64,000 nucleotides of DNA from VAZQ01 sp963785745 (lineage in GTDB: Bacteria > Pseudomonadota > Alphaproteobacteria > Rhizobiales > Xanthobacteraceae). This document shows, piece after piece, positions 16,812-26,305 of the stretch. A model generated the notes under the pieces. It had not been told where the DNA came from, ran no database searches, and was given only the letters and a program-made list of their open reading frames with translations. Within the stretch, counting starts at the first letter, position 1. Every line of letters starts with the position of its first letter. Made by a program: the position numbers and the translations under genes. Location of the stretch: contig CAWAWR010000030.1 of the NCBI GenBank assembly GCA_963785745.1, positions 62,001-126,000 of the forward strand. Reading direction: 5' to 3'.

Positions 16812-17993
16812 ATGGGTCATCGGGCACGGACGAAAACGGGGCGGAACGCGGGAGAGCAGGCGCTCCTCGACGCTGTTGGCGCGATCTATGACGCAGCTCT
16901 GTCGCCGGAGCTGTGGCCGGCAGCCCTATCGAAAGTGTCGCACGTGTGCGGATCGAGCTGGACGCTCTGCTCGATCACGCCGCTGGATCCCATAAGGCGG
17001 GGAACAACTTTTCAAAACGCCGAGGCCGATCCCGAAATTATCGCAAGAATGGCGCGTTTCACCACGCCCGAAAACAACCCGTCCGTTCCGCGTCTGCTCG
17101 CCGCGCCGCTCGGAAGCATCATCCGGCGCGAAGAACATTTCAGCGATGCCGAATGGGAGCGAACGGAAATTCACAACGAACTGTATCGCCCGCGCGGCAT
17201 CTATGCGGCGATCGGAACTCCGCTGATCAGGTCGCAATATTTTGTTCCGTTTGGTGTCCATCGCAATCGTTCGCGCGGCGGGTTCGAGCGCACGCATGTG
17301 ATGGCGCTATCCCACATCATCCCGCACATGCAACGCGCCATCCAAATGACATTGCGCCTGAATACGTTGGCAGCACATGCCAATGCGTTCGAAGAGGCCT
17401 GGGATCGGCTGGCGTTCGGCCTTTTCGTTCTTGACGGCAATGGCCAAATCTTGTGGGCCAATCGCGCGGGCGAGCGCACGTTGGCCAAGCAGGACGGCCT
17501 TAGTGGGTACGAAGGATCCCTGCTCGCAGCCACCAATGGGGCCAACGCCAAGCTTCGGCAATTGATCGGCGAAGCCGCGCGGACCGCAAACGGTGACGGG
17601 CTTTGTCATGGCGGGGCCATCCTGATCCCGCGGCGTCCGCCGGCGCAACCGCTGGCGCTGGTCGTGTCACCGCTTCGCGCCGAGCGCGCAAGCCGCATCG
17701 CGCCAGGCGGCGCAGTCCCAGCCGTTCTCGTGTTTGTCAACGATCCCGATCTCAATCCAAAAATTCCAGGCGCATTGCTGCAACAGCTCTACCGCTTGAC
17801 GGAACGAGAGGCGAGGCTCGCCGTCCTGCTGCTCGAAGGCCTCGACGTGCGAGAAATCGCCGAACGCATGGGCGTGTCCATCCACACGGCCCGGACCCAC
17901 TTGCGCCACCTGTTCGACAAGACCAATACGCGCCGGCAAGCCGAACTTATCCGTGTTCTGTCGGGAAACCTTTCGATTTTCGAAAGCGCGTAG
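16812..17993 (+). CDS. LuxR-type helix-turn-helix transcriptional regulator
   Basis: About 393 residues. The C-terminus is a standard LuxR/FixJ-type DNA-binding domain: LTEREARLAVLLLEGLDVREIAERMGVSIHTARTHL, with recognition helix IHTARTHLRHLFDKT. The middle (about 195-230) reads DRLAFGLFVLDGNGQILWANRAG, which resembles a PAS-type sensory fold. The N-terminal part is undefined and shows neither an acyl-homoserine-lactone-binding signature nor a receiver domain, and no luxI is nearby. The start could be ATG 16812 or GTG 16803; neither has a strong ribosome site. It sits between two paralogous VWA genes and is their obvious candidate regulator. Confidence 0.85.
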   Translation: MGHRARTKTGRNAGEQALLDAVGAIYDAALSPELWPAALSKVSHVCGSSWTLCSITPLDPIRRGTTFQNAEADPEIIARMARFTTPENNPSVPRLLAAPLGSIIRREEHFSDAEWERTEIHNELYRPRGIYAAIGTPLIRSQYFVPFGVHRNRSRGGFERTHVMALSHIIPHMQRAIQMTLRLNTLAAHANAFEEAWDRLAFGLFVLDGNGQILWANRAGERTLAKQDGLSGYEGSLLAATNGANAKLRQLIGEAARTANGDGLCHGGAILIPRRPPAQPLALVVSPLRAERASRIAPGGAVPAVLVFVNDPDLNPKIPGALLQQLYRLTEREARLAVLLLEGLDVREIAERMGVSIHTARTHLRHLFDKTNTRRQAELIRVLSGNLSIFESA

Positions 17994-18065
17994 CCGTAGT
18001 GCACTCAAGGGTGCCGACGAGGTTGCAGGCATTGCGGCCCGCTAGAATACGTTCAGACCTTGCTG

Positions 18066-19355
18066 CTACTGCGGCTTCACCTCCAGCACTTCGCCCTCGG
18101 TGGCGGCGAACGGAATTTTGTTACCGTCCACCTCGACGATATAGTCGCCGGGCGGCAGCGGCGCCCGCCAGTCGACCGCATCGAAGCGGAAGACCTCCGT
18201 TCCATCCTGCGTCGTGACCCGCGCCCTCTTCCATTTCAGGTCGCGAGCGAGGATAACTGCGGCCGGCCGCAGCGTGACGGTCTTGCCGCCGTCGACCTTG
18301 ACGAAGCGCCACTGGCTTTTCCAGAAATGCAGGTCATAGACGCCGGGCATCAAGGTCACCGACCTCGACACGGCGTCGAAACTTCCATGCCTTTCGCCGG
18401 TTTCGGAATCGACGACAGCCGCTCGTACTTCCATTTTGGGTGCGGGTATTTGGATGCTCAGCACCCCCGGATCGATCGTGGTCGTCTCGCCGGGGCGGAC
18501 CTCGATCCCCCTCCAGCTCGCCGGTCCGAACCTCACCTCGTAGATGCCCGCGGGAAGAGTTAGCTCCTTTTTAGCGCTATCAAGCGTCCCTACCTGCTGG
18601 CCGGTCTCCGCGTTGAACACGGCGTGAGACGTCAACCAGGTCGTGGACGTCGTCCGTAGCTTCCCGGGCTGTGGTTTCGCCGGGAGCGCGACGACGCGCT
18701 GCGTGCACGCATTGAGCGCCTTCTTGAGCGTGTCCGGCAGCTCCGGCCCCACCGGCGCGTCAAAATAGGTGCCGCCCGTCACGCGCGCGATGGCCTGGAG
18801 CTGCCCGCGCGCCGCGGTGTCGACGACGAAGCCTACGGTATGAACGGTGATGCTCTTGGCGGCGAGCGCCTTGGCGGCGACCACGGGATCGCCGCGGCAA
18901 GTCTCTTTGCCATCGCTGACTAGGACAATGACGCGCTCCTTGGCATCCGCCGGGAAATCGTTCGCTGCTTGCCCCAACGAATAGGCGATCGGCGTGTAGC
19001 CCTGGGCCTTCGCGCCATCGACTGTCGCCGCAATCGCGCCGCCGCTGGCGCCGGCCGGACCAAAAGGAACGCCGACATGCGTGTCCTCGCAGTTTTTCCG
19101 GTTTGCGGCCGACTGCGCACCGTACAGCCGCAACGAGAGCTGCGCCTGCGCGGGAATGAATCCGGCCACTCCCTTGACCGCGCGTTGCGCGACCGCCATG
19201 CGCGTTTCGCCGTTCGGCAGCTTGGCGTTCATGCTGCCGGACGCATCGAGGATCAACAGGACCGAACGATCGGCGTTGTTGCAGGACTGAGCGAGCGCGG
19301 CAGCAGGCATCACGCCCGCCACAAGCGCGACGAGACACAAACGAATTTTTTGCAC
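18066..19355 (-). CDS. Secreted VWA-domain protein with three C-terminal PEGA-like repeats (paralogue B)
   Basis: 429 residues, colinear with paralogue A at 14897-16180: signal peptide ending ALAQ, metal-site motif LILDASGSMN, VLVSDGKETC, and the same three Pro-Gly-x-Tyr modules (LPAGIYEVRFGPASWRGIEV; LMPGVYDLHFWKSQWRFVKV; LPPGDYIVEVDGNKIPF). Identity is highest in the VWA part and lower in the loop around residues 310-330. The two genes form a direct repeat of about 1.3 kb enclosing the LuxR-type gene and the small Cys-rich gene. The ribosome site GAGGGTCATTCC lies before the ATG. Same envelope role inferred. Confidence 0.85.
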   Translation of the reverse strand: MQKIRLCLVALVAGVMPAAALAQSCNNADRSVLLILDASGSMNAKLPNGETRMAVAQRAVKGVAGFIPAQAQLSLRLYGAQSAANRKNCEDTHVGVPFGPAGASGGAIAATVDGAKAQGYTPIAYSLGQAANDFPADAKERVIVLVSDGKETCRGDPVVAAKALAAKSITVHTVGFVVDTAARGQLQAIARVTGGTYFDAPVGPELPDTLKKALNACTQRVVALPAKPQPGKLRTTSTTWLTSHAVFNAETGQQVGTLDSAKKELTLPAGIYEVRFGPASWRGIEVRPGETTTIDPGVLSIQIPAPKMEVRAAVVDSETGERHGSFDAVSRSVTLMPGVYDLHFWKSQWRFVKVDGGKTVTLRPAAVILARDLKWKRARVTTQDGTEVFRFDAVDWRAPLPPGDYIVEVDGNKIPFAATEGEVLEVKPQ

Positions 19356-19478
19356 GGAATGACCCTCTTCAAGTTGGTTGTTGCCAATCGCAGGATCATG
19401 GCCATGCTAACCCAATACCGGCGGTGGCGCATAGGCGCACCTGAGGGCGCCGGCCAGGCTGCGGGCAGGACGGGACGG

Positions 19479-19680
19479 CTAGAATAAAATCTCAAACAGC
19501 CGCGGGACGCCGCGAGGACCTGCTCGTCCTTCGGCTCGAACAGCCCGTTGGCGCGGACCCAGCCCGTGTCGAGATATGGCAAGCCGCGCACGCTCAGCCG
19601 CAGGAACCCGGCCGCCGCGCCATCGCCAGGAGCTGCCACTGGTTAATGACGGCATAGGACTGGCAGATGGAACGCCAGCC
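19479..19680 (-). pseudogene. Short degenerate coding remnant
   Basis: Three overlapping frame pieces read in order SYAVINQWQLLAMARRPG, then LSVRGLPYLDTGWVRANGLF and EPKDEQVLAAS, then PRLFEILF with a stop at 19479. Together they give a coherent stretch of about 60 residues, but there is no start codon or N-terminal region, and two frameshifts separate the pieces. The composition resembles the beginning of a glycosyltransferase-like protein, though I cannot name the family with confidence. It occupies an otherwise empty 440-base gap and is most simply a leftover of a deleted gene. Confidence 0.35.
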
Positions 19681-19794
19681 TCACCACCCGATGTCTTGTT
19701 GCGGACGGCGTCGTGTGTTGCTGTGTAACAAAAGGTGTAACGCGGCACGGGCCAACGCTTTGTCGCATCGGACGACGAATCCAGGAGCATCGCC

Positions 19795-20532
19795 ATGGCA
19801 CCGCCTCGGGTCGCGATCGTCACCGGGGCCGCACGCGGCATCGGGCGCGCGATCGTGCAGCATCTACACGGCGAAGGCTGGCGGATCGGCGCCGTCGATC
19901 TGCCGAAATCCGCCTTGGCGCGCTCGTTCCCGCCCCGGCAACGCAACGTGCTCGCGATCGAGGGCGACGTATCGGACGAACCGACCACGCGGATGGCGGT
20001 GAGATCCGTCGTCGATCGTTTCGGCCGGCTCGATGCGATCGTCTCCAACGCCGGCATCATGGTGCGCAAGCCGCTGCGGCAACTCACGCTCGCCGAATGG
20101 CGCAAGGTCATCGACACCAATCTGACCGCAACCTTCCTGCTGGCGCGCGCCGCCGAGCGGCCGCTGCGCGCCGCCAAAGGCGCCATCGTCACCATCGCGT
20201 CCACGCGCGCGCTGATGTCGGAACCTGACACCAAATCCTATGCCGCCTCCAAGGGCGGGCTGGTCGCCCTCACCCACGCGCTGGCGGTCAGCCTCGGGCC
20301 TGACGTGCGGGTCAATTGCATCAGTCCGGGCTGGATCGCCACGACGCTCGAGGGCACCACGAAGCTGCGCCGCAAGGACCATGCGCAGCATCCCGCCGGC
20401 CGGGTTGGCCGCCCCGCCGATATCGCCGCCATGGTCGCTACCCTGCTCGACGCCGAGCGGTCCGGCTTCATCACCGGCGCGAATTTCGTTGTGGACGGCG
20501 GGATGACGCGGAAAATGATCTACGAGGAATAG
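19795..20532 (+). CDS. Short-chain dehydrogenase/reductase (SDR)
   Basis: 245 residues with all classical SDR landmarks: TGAARGIG cofactor loop near the N-terminus, the NAG strand (VSNAGIM), the catalytic Ser in TIASTRAL, YAASKGG (Tyr and Lys), and the late SPGWIATT and ITGANFVVDGGM elements. An aspartate after the second strand (AVDLPKS) favours NAD(H). The ATG follows GGAG at good spacing. The substrate is unknown. Convergent with the Bug receptor gene, with only 3 bases between the stops, so the two are not co-transcribed. Confidence 0.9.
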   Translation: MAPPRVAIVTGAARGIGRAIVQHLHGEGWRIGAVDLPKSALARSFPPRQRNVLAIEGDVSDEPTTRMAVRSVVDRFGRLDAIVSNAGIMVRKPLRQLTLAEWRKVIDTNLTATFLLARAAERPLRAAKGAIVTIASTRALMSEPDTKSYAASKGGLVALTHALAVSLGPDVRVNCISPGWIATTLEGTTKLRRKDHAQHPAGRVGRPADIAAMVATLLDAERSGFITGANFVVDGGMTRKMIYEE

Positions 20533-20535
20533 TGC

Positions 20536-21513
20536 TTACTCGGAGCCCGCGACGCCGGCACGGCGCACGACCTCGCCCCAGCGCTCGATTTCCAATGCCA
20601 CGAACCGTCGCAATGCTTCAGGCGACGGACTATCGACCGGAATGAGCCCAAGGCTTGCGAACCGCGTTTCAATGTCGCGCTGCGCCGCCATTTTACTGAT
20701 TTCCGCGTGCAACCGATCGATGATATCTCGCGGCGTCTTTGCCGGGGCAACGAGCAATTGCCACGACACGGCGTCAAAGCCCGGGACGCCGGTTTGCGCA
20801 ATCGGGTCGACATCGGGAATTGTGGGCACGTGCGTTGGGGAGGTGACGCCGAGAGCTCGGACCTTTCCGTCGCGCATCTGAGGGAGTGCTGTGCCCGGAT
20901 CGGCGAACATCACCTGCACATGACCTGCCACCACATCGGCCAGCGCTTGCGGCGCGCCCCGATAAGGCACGTGGGTCATGTTGATGCCGGCCATGCTTTT
21001 GAACAGTTCACCCGCCAAGTGCGGCGCCGATCCTGACCCGCCAGAAGCAAAGGACAACCGGCCCGGCTGCGCCTTTGCGAGCGCGACCAGATCGCTCGCG
21101 GATCGTGCTGGCAGCGATGGATTGACCACCAGCACCAGCGGAATGTTCGCCATCAGCACCAGAGGCGCAAAATCGTTCGACGGATCGTATGTGATTTTCT
21201 TGTAGAGTGTGCGGTTGATCGCGAGCGAACTCGTCGTAATCAAGAGCGTATAGCCGTCCGGCGCAGCCCTTGCGACCGCGGCCGTTGCAACGTTTGTGCC
21301 GCCTCCTGGCCGATTTTCGACAATGAAGGGCTTGCCAAGGCGGCTGCTCAGTTGCTCGGCCAGCATGCGCCCGACTAGATCGAGTGATCCTCCGGGCGCA
21401 AACGGCACGACCAGGGTAACGGGTCGTGATGGATAGTCCTGAGCGTGAGCTGCGATGCCCGCTGCAAAACTCACGACGGCAAGCACGAAGACGGCAATTT
21501 TCTTTGCGGCCAT
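20536..21513 (-). CDS. Bug/TctC family periplasmic solute receptor (orphan)
   Basis: 325 residues, the standard Bug length. Signal peptide ending AHAQ, then the canonical DYPSRPVTLVVPFAPGGSLD opening, VENRPGGGTNVA, APDGYTLLITTSS and VPYRGAPQALADVVAGHVQ. These define the tripartite tricarboxylate transporter receptors that bind organic acids by carboxylate contacts. No TctAB genes are adjacent. Divergent from the LysR gene at 21625, whose product is therefore the likely regulator of this receptor. Confidence 0.9.
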   Translation of the reverse strand: MAAKKIAVFVLAVVSFAAGIAAHAQDYPSRPVTLVVPFAPGGSLDLVGRMLAEQLSSRLGKPFIVENRPGGGTNVATAAVARAAPDGYTLLITTSSLAINRTLYKKITYDPSNDFAPLVLMANIPLVLVVNPSLPARSASDLVALAKAQPGRLSFASGGSGSAPHLAGELFKSMAGINMTHVPYRGAPQALADVVAGHVQVMFADPGTALPQMRDGKVRALGVTSPTHVPTIPDVDPIAQTGVPGFDAVSWQLLVAPAKTPRDIIDRLHAEISKMAAQRDIETRFASLGLIPVDSPSPEALRRFVALEIERWGEVVRRAGVAGSE

Positions 21514-21624
21514 GGCGGGGCTTGGCCTCCTATGAGGATCGAGACCAAATTCACTACCCCTTTATACGGTGACTAAAAAGTTCCATTATCTGTCATCCTG
21601 GTAACCTTTCTGATACGAGGTCCC

Positions 21625-22615
21625 ATGCATTGGGCGGATCGCGTCGGCCGGCGTCTCAAGTTGCGCGACCTCCACGTGCTCCTGGCGGTTGTTGAATGGG
21701 GTAGCATGACCAAAGCGGCGGAGCGCTTGGCTATCTCGCGACCAGCCGTCTCGAAAGCGATTGCCGATCTCGAACACATGTTGGGCGTCAGTCTGCTCGA
21801 CCGAAGCACCGATGGGGTCGAGCCCACGCGTTTCGGTCGCGCGCTGATCAAGCGCAGCGGCGTTGTGTTCGACGAGCTACGTCAGAGCGTAAAGGAGATC
21901 GAGTTCCTTTCGGATCCGACGGTCGGTGAGTTGTCGGTCGGGTGCAGCGAGCCGATTGCCGCAGGAACTCTTTGGCGCCGTTATTGAGCGACTATCCCGT
22001 CAGCACCCAAAGCTATCCTTCGACATTGTGCAGGACGATGCTGTTACCCTGCAACTGCGCCATCTGCGCGAACGCCGGGTCGAACTGGTGGTCGCGCGGA
22101 TGCTCCCCACAGTCGTGGACGAGGACGTAGAGGCGGAAGTTCTGTTCCGTGAGACGCTGCACATCGTGGCTGGAAAGCAGAGCAAATGGGTCGGTCGGCG
22201 AAAACTTGCACTAGCCGAGCTCGTCGGCGAGCCGTGGATTCTGGCTCCGTTGGAAGTCGCCGACGGCTCGCCTGTTATTGAAGCCTTCCGCTCCCGCGGC
22301 TTGCAGGTCCCAAAGGTGCAAGTGTTGGGCTATTCCCTGCCGTTACGAGCCACGCTGCTGGCAAGCGGACGCTTCCTGACGGTCGTTCCGGGCTCGATCC
22401 TGCAGTACAGCGCGGAACGCCTTTTGCTCAAGGTGCTGCCCATCGCACTTCCAGCCTGGGAGCAACCCGTGGCGGTGTTGACATTGCGAAACCGCGTCCT
22501 GAGTCCGGCTGCGGGACGATTTATCGAATTTGCACGCGACGTCGCTAAGCCGCTCGTGGGCCGAGGGTCCGGCATCGTGGGCGGCATGACCCGAAAGACG
22601 ATCCACCAAAGATAG
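21625..22615 (+). CDS. LysR-family transcriptional regulator, with one frameshift
   Basis: The N-terminal 115 residues hold the winged HTH (LRDLHVLLAVVEWGSMTKAAE, SRPAVSKAIADLE). The frame then closes early at 21987, while the effector-binding part continues in another frame as LFGAVIERLSRQHPKLSFDI to 22615. A single lost base near 21968, in the run ACTCTTTGG, restores a full protein of about 330 residues. Since both halves are well preserved, a sequence error is more likely than decay. Divergent from the Bug receptor at 20536-21513, the usual arrangement for a LysR regulator and its target. Confidence 0.8.
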
Positions 22616-22701
22616 TACTTTTGGGCCCCTTTCGAGCCAATGGGAGAAGATTTATCTTAATGAGCATGGCGTAAGAGAATCTTCCGTGCGCCGAGGTGTC
22701 C

Positions 22702-23739
22702 ATGATCTTCCGCCAACTTTTCGACAGCGTGTCAGGCACCTACACCTACCTCCTTGCCAGCCGGCACGGCGGCGAGGCGCTGATCATCGATCCGGTGCTC
22801 GAAAAGGTCGACCGCTACATCCAACTCGTCAACGAGCTCGACCTGAAGCTGGTCAAGGCGGTCGACACCCATCTTCACGCCGACCACATCACCGGGCTCG
22901 GCGCGCTGCGCGACCGCACCCACTGCATCACCGTGATGGGCGACAAGAGCAGCGTCGACGTGGTGTCGATGCGGCTCTCCGAAGGCGACAAGCTCACCAT
23001 CGAGGGCGTCGCGCTCGACGTGCTGTACACGCCGGGACACACCGACAACTCCTATTCGTTCCTGATGAAGGACCGCGTCTTCACCGGCGACACGCTGTTG
23101 ATCCGCGGCACCGGCCGCACCGACTTCCAGAACGGGGATCCGCGCGCCCAGTTCGATTCGATCTTCAACAAGCTCCTGAAGCTGCCCGACGAAACGATGG
23201 TGTTCCCGGCCCACGACTATAAAGGCGAGACCGTCTCCACCATCGGCGAGGAAAAGGCGTTCAACCCGCGCCTGCAGGTGAAGTCGCTCGACCAGTATGT
23301 GGACCTGATGAACGGGCTGAATCTGCCCAATCCCAAGATGATGGACGTCGCGGTGCCGGCCAATATGCGGGTCGGCTTTGCGCAGGAGGCGATCGCGCAG
23401 CGCGGCTGGGCGGTGAGCGCCGCCGATGCGATCAAGCTGGTCGGACGGCCCGATGTCGCACTGATCGACCTGCGTGAAAAGTCGGAACGCGAGAAGTACG
23501 GGGTCATCCCGGGATCGCTGCACGCGCCCTACCCCGATCTGCAGGACAACATCGCCCCGGGCGGCATGCTGCACGAGCTCGCGGCGGCGACCGGCAAGCG
23601 CATCCTGTTCTACTGCGCATTCGGCGAGCGCTCGGCCATGGCGGTGCAGGCCGCGCAGGATTCCGGCATCGGCGCCGCGTGCCATATCCACGGCGGCATC
23701 GACGCCTGGAAGAAGGCCGACGGCGCGCTGACGCGCTAG
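22702..23739 (+). CDS. Persulfide dioxygenase-like metallo-beta-lactamase fused to rhodanese
   Basis: 345 residues. The N-terminal MBL domain has THLHADHITG, YTPGHTDNS, FTGDTLLIRGTGRTDF and FPAHDY, the pattern of ETHE1-type persulfide dioxygenases, which use a mononuclear iron. The C-terminal rhodanese domain (about residues 245-345) has VALIDLREKSE, GVIPGSLHAP and the active loop YCAFGERSAMA with its cysteine. Such fusions couple persulfide oxidation with sulfur transfer in sulfide detoxification. The ATG at 22702 has GAGG upstream; a GTG two codons earlier is possible. Stand-alone here, but consistent with the SseA and CysK-like enzymes in the same window. Confidence 0.9.
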   Translation: MIFRQLFDSVSGTYTYLLASRHGGEALIIDPVLEKVDRYIQLVNELDLKLVKAVDTHLHADHITGLGALRDRTHCITVMGDKSSVDVVSMRLSEGDKLTIEGVALDVLYTPGHTDNSYSFLMKDRVFTGDTLLIRGTGRTDFQNGDPRAQFDSIFNKLLKLPDETMVFPAHDYKGETVSTIGEEKAFNPRLQVKSLDQYVDLMNGLNLPNPKMMDVAVPANMRVGFAQEAIAQRGWAVSAADAIKLVGRPDVALIDLREKSEREKYGVIPGSLHAPYPDLQDNIAPGGMLHELAAATGKRILFYCAFGERSAMAVQAAQDSGIGAACHIHGGIDAWKKADGALTR

Positions 23740-23842
23740 CACAACATGGGCCATTTTCGGATCGAAGGTACCTGGACGACACAATCGGGCGCGCCTACGC
23801 TTTGAAGGGCTGTCATCTGAAAAAGATTTTGGGAGGGGACAA

Positions 23843-24286
23843 ATGCGTGCGTTTCTGTGGGCCGTAATCTTGTTTACATCGCTGACGTCAGCCGCGACAG
23901 CGGGCCCCAAAGAAGATGCCCTTGCGGTTTTGGAGAAATGGACCAAGGCGTTCGCGGCCTCGGATGTCGATGGCATCGTAAAGCTTTATGCGGCAGACGC
24001 ATTGTTCCTCGGTACGGGCAGCAAAACGGTAGCGGTCAAGCCGGAAGAGATTCGCAGCTACTTCGAGAACGCTCTCCTCAACAACAGACCACGCGGTGCA
24101 ATTTTGAAAGACTACGCTGTGACGGTTTTGTCCGATACCGCTGTGGTCATTACGGGTTTGGACGCGGTAACCGGCGTGCGTGACGGAAAGCCTTTCAGCA
24201 ACGATGGCCGGGCCACGTTCATCGTGGTAAAGCGGGGCTCCGATTGGCAAATCGTGCATTTCCATCGGTCCGCAATGCCGAGGTAG
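23843..24286 (+). CDS. Exported NTF2-like (SnoaL/SgcJ-type) protein
   Basis: 147 residues: signal peptide (MRAFLWAVILFTSLTSAATA) followed by a cone-shaped NTF2-like domain. Landmarks are VLEKWTKAFAASDVDGIVKLYAADALFLGT and the final strand RGSDWQIVHFHRS. This matches the SgcJ/EcaC group of small NTF2-like proteins, whose members are mostly uncharacterised. An excellent GGGAGGGG site precedes the ATG. Stand-alone, convergent with aapP. Confidence 0.8.
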   Translation: MRAFLWAVILFTSLTSAATAGPKEDALAVLEKWTKAFAASDVDGIVKLYAADALFLGTGSKTVAVKPEEIRSYFENALLNNRPRGAILKDYAVTVLSDTAVVITGLDAVTGVRDGKPFSNDGRATFIVVKRGSDWQIVHFHRSAMPR

Positions 24287-24365
24287 CGAGAGCATCGGTC
24301 CGGAACTCTGTCGGCCCGAGTACGAAGCAATCGGGTCGCGGGGTCAAAATCAGCCAACAATCCAG

Positions 24366-25152
24366 CTAACGCAAAATCTGGCTCAGGAACGTCTTGGTGC
24401 GTTCGTGCCGGGGATTGGTGAAGAACGGCTCCGGCTCGTTGATCTCGATGATCTGGCCGGCGTCCATCAGCACCATGCGGGTCGCCGCCTGGCGCGCGAA
24501 ACCCATTTCGTGACTCACCACCAGCATGGTCATGCCGTCCATGGCGAGCTCCACCATGGTGTCGAGCACTTCCTTGACCATCTCGGGATCGAGCGCGGAG
24601 GTGGGCTCGTCGAACAGCATGATCTTGGGCTGCATGCACAGCGCGCGCGCGATGGCGACGCGTTGCTGCTGACCGCCGGAAAGCTGCGCCGGGTATTTCG
24701 CCGCCTGCTCGGGGATGCGCACGCGTTCGAGATAGTGGCGCGCGAGCGCCTCCGCCTCCTTGCGCGGCGTGCCGCGCACCCAGACCGGCGCCAGCGTGCA
24801 GTTTTCCAGTACGCTCAGATGCGGGAACAGGTTGAACTGCTGGAACACCATGCCGACTTCGCGCCGCACTTCGTCGATCGACTTGAGGTCTTCGGTCAAT
24901 TCGACGCCGTCGACGACGACGCGGCCCTGCTGCCAGTCCTCGATCCGGTTGATGCAGCGCAAGCAGCGTCGACTTGCCGCCGCCGGAGGGCCCGCAGATC
25001 ACGATGCGCTCGCCGCGCATGACCTTCAAATTCACGTCGCGCAGCACATGAAACGCGCCGAACCACTTGTTCACGCCGATCATATCGACGGCGATCTCGT
25101 TCCGCGTGGTGCGGATATCGCGCGCCGGCGACGGCGGGTTTGGGAGCGTCAT
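24366..25152 (-). CDS. aapP: General L-amino-acid ABC transporter ATP-binding protein, one frameshift
   Basis: ATPase of a polar amino-acid importer. The restored protein of about 261 residues has Walker A GPSGGGKST, Q-loop MVFQQFNLFPHL, signature LSGGQQQR, Walker B IMLFDEPTSAL and the H-loop VVSHEMGFA. The frame breaks just after Walker A, near 24962: CTGCTTGCGCTGC replaces the expected CTGCTGCGCTGC (one extra T). Downstream, RCINRIEDWQQGRVVVDG continues the protein. All catalytic motifs are intact, so an error is likely. Last gene of the aapJQMP operon, 12 bases after aapM. Cytoplasmic face of the inner membrane. Confidence 0.88.
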
Positions 25153-25164
25153 GATCCATGGCGC

Positions 25165-26298
25165 TCAATTCGCTACACCCGTGCTCAAGCGACGCTCCGT
25201 ATAAAGCGAATAGCGCGATATCGCGAACGAGATGGCGAAATATATCACCCCGGCGAAGGCAAAGCCGGTGAACAATGTCACAGGCGTCGCCCAATTGGGA
25301 TCGGAGAACGCCGCCCGCAGTTGCCCGAGCAGGTCGAAGATCGCGACGACCAGCACCAGCGTGGTGTCCTTGAACAGCGCGATGAAGGAATTGACCATGC
25401 CGGGGATCACGAGCTTGAGCGCCTGCGGCAGGATGACGAAGGCCATCATCTTCCAATAGCCCAGGCCGAGCGCCCGCGCAGCTTCGTACTGGCCGCGTGG
25501 GATCGCCTGCAGTCCGCCGCGGATCACCTCCGCCATATAGGCGCCGGCGAAGAGTATGACACCGATGAGCACGCGGGCGAGTGGATCGAGCTTCCAGGTC
25601 TCCGGCAGGAAGAACGGCAGCATATAGGTCGCAAAGAACAGCACCGTGATCAGCGGCACGCCGCGCCAGACCTCGATGAAGATGATGCAGAACCAACGGA
25701 CCAGCGGCAGCGACGACCGCCGTCCGAGCGCCAGCACGATACCGATCGGCACCGAGCCGATGATACCGGCAAAGGTGATAACCAGGGTCACCAGCAGTCC
25801 GCCCCACAGGCGCGTCTCCACGTGCTGAAGGCCCAACGGGCCCCCGACCAGCAGATAGAATGCCAGCACCGGAAATACGGCGAAGAACAGGAGCGCGTTG
25901 AGCGTCTTCCACGGCACGCGCGGGACAAGCAACGGCACCAGGAGCGCGAGGCCAATCGCGTAGGTCAGGTTGACCCGCCAGACCTGATCGGCCGGATAGA
26001 ATCCGTACATGAACTGCGCGAACTTGGCGGTAATGAACGGCCAGCAGGCGCCGACCGGACGGCCGACCGTTTCCTCCAAACAGTCGACGCGGCTCGATCC
26101 GACCCAGACCGCATCGATGAACATGAACTTGAACGTCGGCCAGATGAGCGTGACAAGGATCAACGCGCTCAGCAGCGTCGCGATGGTGTTGAGAACATTG
26201 CCGAACAATCTCTGCCGCAGCCAGGCTGGCGTACCGACCGCCGATCGTGGCGGCTCCGTTGGAGCGATCAGTTGCTGGCGGACAAAGGTTGCGCTCAT
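25165..26298 (-). CDS. aapM: General L-amino-acid ABC transporter permease AapM
   Basis: 377-residue inner-membrane permease, longer than simple HisM-type subunits, as expected for AapM. Several N-terminal helices precede a C-terminal transport domain with the EAA loop PRGQYEAARALGLGYWKMM, where it contacts the ATPase. A periplasmic segment with cysteines (RVDCLEETVGRPVGACWPF) lies between early helices. It overlaps no neighbour: 7 bases separate it from aapQ and 12 from aapP. It pairs with AapQ to form the channel for broad-specificity L-amino-acid uptake. Confidence 0.92.
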   Translation of the reverse strand: MSATFVRQQLIAPTEPPRSAVGTPAWLRQRLFGNVLNTIATLLSALILVTLIWPTFKFMFIDAVWVGSSRVDCLEETVGRPVGACWPFITAKFAQFMYGFYPADQVWRVNLTYAIGLALLVPLLVPRVPWKTLNALLFFAVFPVLAFYLLVGGPLGLQHVETRLWGGLLVTLVITFAGIIGSVPIGIVLALGRRSSLPLVRWFCIIFIEVWRGVPLITVLFFATYMLPFFLPETWKLDPLARVLIGVILFAGAYMAEVIRGGLQAIPRGQYEAARALGLGYWKMMAFVILPQALKLVIPGMVNSFIALFKDTTLVLVVAIFDLLGQLRAAFSDPNWATPVTLFTGFAFAGVIYFAISFAISRYSLYTERRLSTGVAN

Positions 26299-26305
26299 CG
26301 CCGCC

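Noticed and set aside
16812..17993. Quorum-sensing LuxR receptor
   Set aside because: The N-terminal half lacks the acyl-homoserine-lactone-binding signature and there is no luxI homologue; only the DNA-binding domain is LuxR-like.
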